NCBI RefSeq assembly: GCF_001949145.1
Contig: NW_019091408.1
Span: forward strand, 1,134,143 to 1,170,864
Length of the DNA: 36,722 bases
Direction: 5' to 3'
From: Acanthaster planci
Lineage: Eukaryota; Echinodermata; Asteroidea; Valvatida; Acanthasteridae
Shown here: piece by piece, positions 34,201-36,722 of the stretch
Position numbering within the stretch: the first letter of the stretch is position 1
Layout of the letters: each line of letters starts with the position of its first letter
Program-made: the position numbers and the translations under genes
Notes under the pieces: model-generated
The model's database searches: none
What the model was told of the DNA's origin: nothing
Seen by the model: the letters and a program-made list of their open reading frames with translations, nothing else

Positions 34201-36604
34201 CAATAAAAAGTCAAACCATGTCGCAAATTCAACAAAAAAATTAAACAAGTTAAAAGATTAAAAAGGAGGTTGCCAGAGAAGAAGGAAATGTGCTTGAGTG
34301 AGAAACTGCTTTATTTTTTTACTTGGCCCCAATTGCGATAAGGTTTAAAGGTTGCTTCGTACTTGGAGTGAAAGAGAACACAAACAAATAATGCTGACAT
34401 CGGGTCAAACTTTGTGTTGCCGTTAACAAAAGTTTAACACTTTTCAACATGAGCACATATGGCTGCGAATGTTCTGTGACATCAAATTCATCTCTGACTT
34501 ATGAACCAGCCTTTAGTGAGAAGTATTTCTCGTTTCAGACCGGAGCGATTGTAATAACGAGGAGGACACCAGTCCCAGGCTGTGGTGTGCTATGGGGTCA
34601 GGAAAGGTCAAAGTTTACAATGGCAGTAACTTCCTGTTGGAGGCCGAAATCCCTGAAGCTAAGGACAGAGTGGTGAGTAACACAGCTTTTCCAAGTCACA
34701 TCCTTTTCCAAGTCCAGAAAAATCTCACAATCTGAGCTTGCACATCAGGAACTGAGCTTAAAAAGTCTAGACCATGCATTTCGAGCAATCATGCTTTCAT
34801 TTTTAACGATGAATTCTAGTAGTTCTTCAAAAAAGAGGATTCCGGAAATGTCCAAGCATTTGCAAAAGGCCCCCTACTGTAGCCTGAGTCCCTTCCCAAG
34901 TATATTTCTTGCAAATCCATGTCATCTCTGTGGCCCAACACTCTTCGTCCTCTTATCTCAGCAACTCGGCCAGCACTACCTTGATGCTTGGGCCCTTTTC
35001 CCGACTGCGTCATCTTGCGTTTAAGTTGACTTTTAGTTCTTACCAAACGACTTGACTACATCCCTAACCCTTCCTGATCCTTCAAATCCACCTGGAACTT
35101 AAGAGGCACTTGCAGGACTGAGGATGCAAGAGCTCAGCCACTGTTAGTTTACATGTGGCTTGACGCCCCTGGACAATTTAAAGTACACAAAATAGGAATG
35201 TGTCATGTGTTTCCTCCACAGTGGAATATTTCGAGGATTCAGGAAGGTTTCCAGCAAAATTACCGCACATTTATTCAAGAGGCAATCAAAGAAAATAAAC
35301 TGCAGCTTGTGTGTACATTTCAGAATTTCAGATTGGGAGCACCCAAGGGTAGGGGCACAGACTTCTGCTGGGGAGTAGGCAGTGTCCCCTCCCCTCCCCG
35401 TAGTAACCTCGCTACTTCTCCCTTGAATTGCCACTTGTTCCCTCTCTCCTTTCATGTCAGTGTTGCCTGGAGTGTATTAAAGGGGAACAGGTGTGGGCGG
35501 GCTCCTTTGACACCACCATATACATCATTGATGTGCACACGTACTCCGCCAACAAGCAGTTGATGGACCACAACGATATCGTCTCTGACATCACCGTCAC
35601 AGAGAACCAAAGGTGAGTGTTCTTGTGAAAAGGTTCTTCAAAATATCTGATGTTTTCTTGGGCAGGTAATCTAAAATGTTTATCCATAATTATTTTACAC
35701 ATAATGACTCCTAAAATGAGAAATTTTATCTTACGACCGTGTTTTTCTGACTGAAGGAAAACATCCCTGGCTACATTCCTTGGCTCCAAAAATATTTCAT
35801 CTTTTGCAAAATATTCTACAAATGTGGGAAAATCTCACAGAAGTTGTTAATGACAATATCTCTCCTCTCTGAACTTTAAAACCAAAGTTCTTTAAGACAT
35901 CTGAATTCTTTGCAATGACAGTGTCGCCTACACAGCCAGCCTGAATGGTCAGATCATTGAATGGGACACCATGACTCTGAGCAAAAAGAATGTCATACAG
36001 CTGCAGAACACTGACAAGCTGGTATCCATCAAGTGGGACAACATCTCCCAGCGACTCTGGTGTTGTAAGTGAAAAGGCCAAAGTCTCTCACTTTCGTAAT
36101 TCCCAATTTTCGTTGTGTATGAGTGAATTTGTTTGTGTCGTCCACTCCACGCAGGGAGTGTGGCCTCATGCTTAGAACTTGTAGTGAGGGAGTCAGAGGT
36201 TCAGATCCAGCTGCTGGCCATATGCTGTGTCCTTGGGCAAGCTACTTTACCCCTTCTTCCATCTCTTCTCCAAGGAGTATAGATAAATGGGTACCGGTTT
36301 TAGCATGGGAGCAACCTTGATAGCAAGGCATCCAATTATATATAGAAAAATTCTCAGTCATTCTGAGCGAACAAAACAGGCAATAAATACCAGCCTCATG
36401 AGCCATTTTGGCTTCCTTTTCTCAGTCCCATTTCCTTCATCTTCATTTGAAACACAATTCCTCTTGTGTCCATCCTCTCCTACAGGCACAAAGGATGACA
36501 TTCGACTGATCCAGAGGAGTGGAGCAGTTCTTCAGAAGTTCGTCTACAGAGATGAGCAGGGCTTCCCAGTCCTTCTGGAGACATTCATCATCACTCCAAA
36601 CACA
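16225..36604 (+). CDS. DENND3: DENN domain-containing protein 3 (Rab12 guanine-nucleotide exchange factor), 25 exons, 3' end beyond window
   Basis: Coding exons: 16225-16550, 17172-17283, 20330-20609, 20953-21077, 22072-22214, 23097-23205, 23885-24088, 24864-25010, 25226-25332, 25771-25929, 26410-26506, 26921-27033, 27730-27860, 28460-28509, 28700-28836, 29447-29616, 30837-30941, 31508-31688, 32045-32178, 33005-33225, 33801-33945, 34539-34672, 35461-35612, 35922-36064 and 36486-36604. Every junction is GT..AG with matching phase, giving 1248 uninterrupted codons. Order: N-terminal tail (1-110), uDENN (about 115-290), cDENN (about 300-510), dDENN (about 520-640), helical linker, PH/GRAM-like domain (about 870-1000) and WD40 repeats (from about 1090). 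DENN plus C-terminal WD40 in this order identifies DENND3. Known in mammals: it activates Rab12 in membrane traffic and, after ULK phosphorylation, in starvation-induced autophagy. The start is the first ATG after a poly-T/CAG acceptor at 16220; coding exons further upstream are not excluded. Confidence 0.93.
17466..17577. repeat. Two tRNA-like B boxes in head-to-head inverted arrangement
   Basis: Left arm 17503-17530 and right arm 17550-17577 are inverted copies around AGCAGGAGGTYRTGGGTTYGAGT. Each arm contains a pol III B-box-like GGTTCGAGTTCC / GGTTTGAGTCTC on opposite strands. Directly upstream is another 10-bp inverted repeat (AGCTTGTGAA 17466-17475, TTCACAAGCT 17480-17489). This fits two tRNA-derived SINE pieces in opposite orientation, or a tRNA-like fold-back. 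No complete tRNA cloverleaf was found. Confidence 0.55.
18289..18318 (-). repeat. A-rich tail, possible 3' end of the LINE copy across the gap
   Basis: Read on the minus strand this is an AAATAAAATAAATGAAATG-like simple sequence next to the gap, in the right place and orientation to be the 3' tail of the reverse transcriptase fragment at 18960-19593. This is inference, because the joining sequence is unknown. Confidence 0.3.
18334..18959. other. Assembly gap, 626 Ns
   Basis: An uninterrupted run of N inside DENND3 intron 2. It directly abuts the LINE fragment, which suggests that repeat collapse caused the break. The gap length may be an estimate. Confidence 0.99.
18960..19593 (-). pseudogene. 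Non-LTR retrotransposon (jockey/CR1-like) reverse transcriptase fragment, one in-frame stop
   Basis: On the minus strand, residues Q-Y-A-D-D-T-V-L-Y (YADD codons 19533-19522) are the catalytic core of a reverse transcriptase. They are followed by a thumb region with S-Y-K-Y-L-G-V, L-Y-Q-S-L-C-R-P-V-L-E-Y-G-S-P-V-W and I-E-T-I-Q-R-R-F-T-K, typical of jockey/CR1-type LINEs. The frame is continuous except for one TGA at 19386-19384, consistent with CGA-to-TGA decay at a CpG. The 5' part (fingers, endonuclease) is absent upstream of about 19600, and the 3' part runs into the gap. It lies antisense in a DENND3 intron. Confidence 0.88.
22370..22560 (-). mobile_element. tRNA-derived SINE fragment, family 1 copy 1
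   Basis: On the minus strand it starts with a B box GGTTCGATTCC (22543-22533). It continues GATTGGGTTTTCAGTCCCTA and then CCTGATTCTGTGGGATTT before an AT-rich body. The same order of blocks recurs at 32760-32905, which shows a repeat family rather than a real tRNA. The A-box half is missing or decayed. It is in a DENND3 intron. Confidence 0.6.
23290..23516. mobile_element. Copy B of the hAT-like MITE (CACAAGTCC family)
   Basis: The left end CAGTGTTGGAGG is followed by ATCCATCAC, CACAAGTC.TTTCACAAA and AACAGRGTGAACAATGA, which align with the copy at 29889. The right side has TGCAGGGACTTGTGATCC. The right terminus is too altered to place, so the end coordinate is approximate. It lies in the DENND3 intron between exons 6 and 7. 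Confidence 0.6.
24144..24252. repeat. Two direct copies of a ~42-bp unit, 67 bp apart
   Basis: YTCCAAAGACCTYCCATTTG then AAGGRRAAC.ATGACATRTTCT occurs at 24144-24185 and 24211-24252. A weaker relative lies at about 27392-27434. Intronic, function not apparent. Confidence 0.55.
29889..30101. mobile_element. Copy C of the hAT-like MITE, best preserved, with near-perfect 8-bp target duplication
   Basis: Terminal inverted repeats of about 30 bp: CAGTGTCGTATTTGAGTCCA at the left and, on the other strand, CAGTGTTGTATTTGAGTGCA at the right, both running on into TCACAARTCC. The flanks are CGAATGAC (29881-29888) and CTAATGAC (30102-30109), 7 of 8 identical. CAGTG ends and an 8-bp duplication are hAT features. 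Inside are repeated TCACAAGTCC motifs and no open frame. It is in the DENND3 intron between exons 16 and 17. Confidence 0.75.
30297..30539. repeat. 22-bp minisatellite, 11 copies
   Basis: Unit CATTTAAAACCAAACCAGCT plus CT, repeated 11 times with almost no decay. The only changes are AAAACAAAACC in copies 5, 8 and 10 and one extra C in copy 6. The last five copies alternate between the two versions, pointing to growth by a 44-bp dimer. Intronic, about 300 bp upstream of DENND3 exon 17. Confidence 0.95.
32541..32640 (-). mobile_element. tRNA-derived SINE fragment, family 2 copy 1
   Basis: On the minus strand there is an A box GTGGCCTAGTGGTT (32630-32617) and a B box GGTTCACATCC (32585-32575) at tRNA-like spacing. 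It then continues AGCAGCTGG and a degraded TCTTGGCCAA block matching the copy at 36140. It lacks a terminator and proper stems, so it is a SINE head and not a functional tRNA. Confidence 0.65.
32760..32905 (-). mobile_element. tRNA-derived SINE fragment, family 1 copy 2
   Basis: On the minus strand it has a B box GGGTTCAAATCCC (32877-32865), then GATTGGCTTTTAGTCCTTA and CCTGACTCAGTGGATTT, the same order as in 22370-22560. It lies about 100 bp upstream of DENND3 exon 20. Confidence 0.6.
33801..36604 (+). other. DENND3: DENND3 C-terminal WD40 repeats, first part (exons 21-25)
   Basis: After the M-I-Y-T-P-G junction, exons 22-25 encode beta-propeller blades: P-R-L-W-C-A-M-G-S-G-K-V-K-V-Y; Q-V-W-A-G-S-F-D-T-T-I-Y-I-I-D; Y-T-A-S-L-N-G-Q-I-I-E-W-D; and R-L-W-C-C plus the strand that follows. 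Only about the first half of a propeller is present, and the rest lies beyond the right edge. The last exon ends at ACA|GTGAGC (36604). Some frame remains open past this point before a TGA at 36617, but that is intron read-through. Confidence 0.82.
36140..36300 (+). mobile_element. tRNA-derived SINE, family 2 copy 2
   Basis: A-box-like TGGCCTCATGCTTAGA (36161-36176) and B box GGTTCAGATCC (36198-36208), then AGCTGCTGG and CCTTGGGCAAGCTACTTTAC (36231-36250). The CTTGGGCAAG..CTTTACC block is, from general memory, common in invertebrate SINEs. It is in the intron before DENND3 exon 25. Confidence 0.65.
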
Positions 36605-36722
36605 GTGAGCAAAGTTTGATAGACTTATTGGAAAACCCTTCATGCTGTTGACCCTAACTGTAGACAGATAACTGCCTGCATCAACAAGAGAACTCAAAAT
36701 ACAGTGTGTTACTTTTAAAAAC

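Noticed and set aside
36605-36619. Reading DENND3 to a stop at 36617-36619 as its true C-terminus
   Set aside because: A consensus donor GTGAGC stands at 36605, phase fits, and the WD40 propeller is only about half complete, so the frame past 36604 is intron.
1-36722. CRISPR arrays, bacterial operons, phage or plasmid features
   Set aside because: Spliceosomal introns, SINEs and a LINE show an animal nuclear genome; the regular repeats present are minisatellites without spacers.

Overview
This is eukaryotic DNA, from an animal genome. Coding sequence comes in short exons (50-330 bp) with GT..AG borders, separated by long AT-rich introns full of transposon remains, and there is one 626-base assembly gap. 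The very frequent palindrome TACATGTA, the tRNA-derived SINEs and the gene content suggest a marine invertebrate deuterostome (echinoderm or cephalochordate type). I cannot fix the species from the sequence alone.

Two protein-coding genes, both on the + strand and both incomplete, account for the coding signal. Gene 1 (1-7486) is the 3' part of a sodium-coupled transporter of the SLC6/NSS fold. Its ten exons give 493 residues, from TM2 to the stop codon. It resembles the prokaryotic NSS branch (LeuT/YocR type) more than neurotransmitter transporters: extracellular loop 2 is short, the TM8 sodium site reads A-G-F-S-S, and a carboxylate sits at the chloride site. Gene 2 (16225-36604, running off the right edge) is DENND3, the DENN-domain exchange factor for the small GTPase Rab12. 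Twenty-five exons join in one continuous frame of 1248 codons: a low-complexity N-terminus, uDENN/cDENN/dDENN, a helical linker, a PH/GRAM-like domain and the first WD40 repeats.

The two genes have no obvious functional link. Between them (7487-16220) lie the transporter's 3' UTR with several poly(A) signals, a 38-bp tandem repeat (8563-8870), a 196/232-bp tandem duplication carrying NRF-1-like motifs (8911-9342), a 122-bp fold-back element (10132-10253), a CpG-richer stretch with a possible DENND3 5' exon (about 10971-11135), and a 7-kb zone dense in TACATGTA (about 11.3-18.2 kb).

The introns carry most of the unusual structure. These include a 986-bp hAT-like element with a perfect 8-bp target-site duplication (6059-7044), a head-to-head array of a short repeat (2690-3237), three copies of a second hAT-like MITE (14791, 23290, 29889), a decayed non-LTR retrotransposon reverse transcriptase beside the gap (18960-19593), four tRNA-related SINE pieces, and a 22-bp minisatellite (30297-30539). 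I found no CRISPR array, operon, rRNA or convincing functional tRNA gene, and no evidence of a new multi-gene system. The points most worth following up are the prokaryote-like transporter with a relocated chloride-site acid and the cleanly bounded hAT element.
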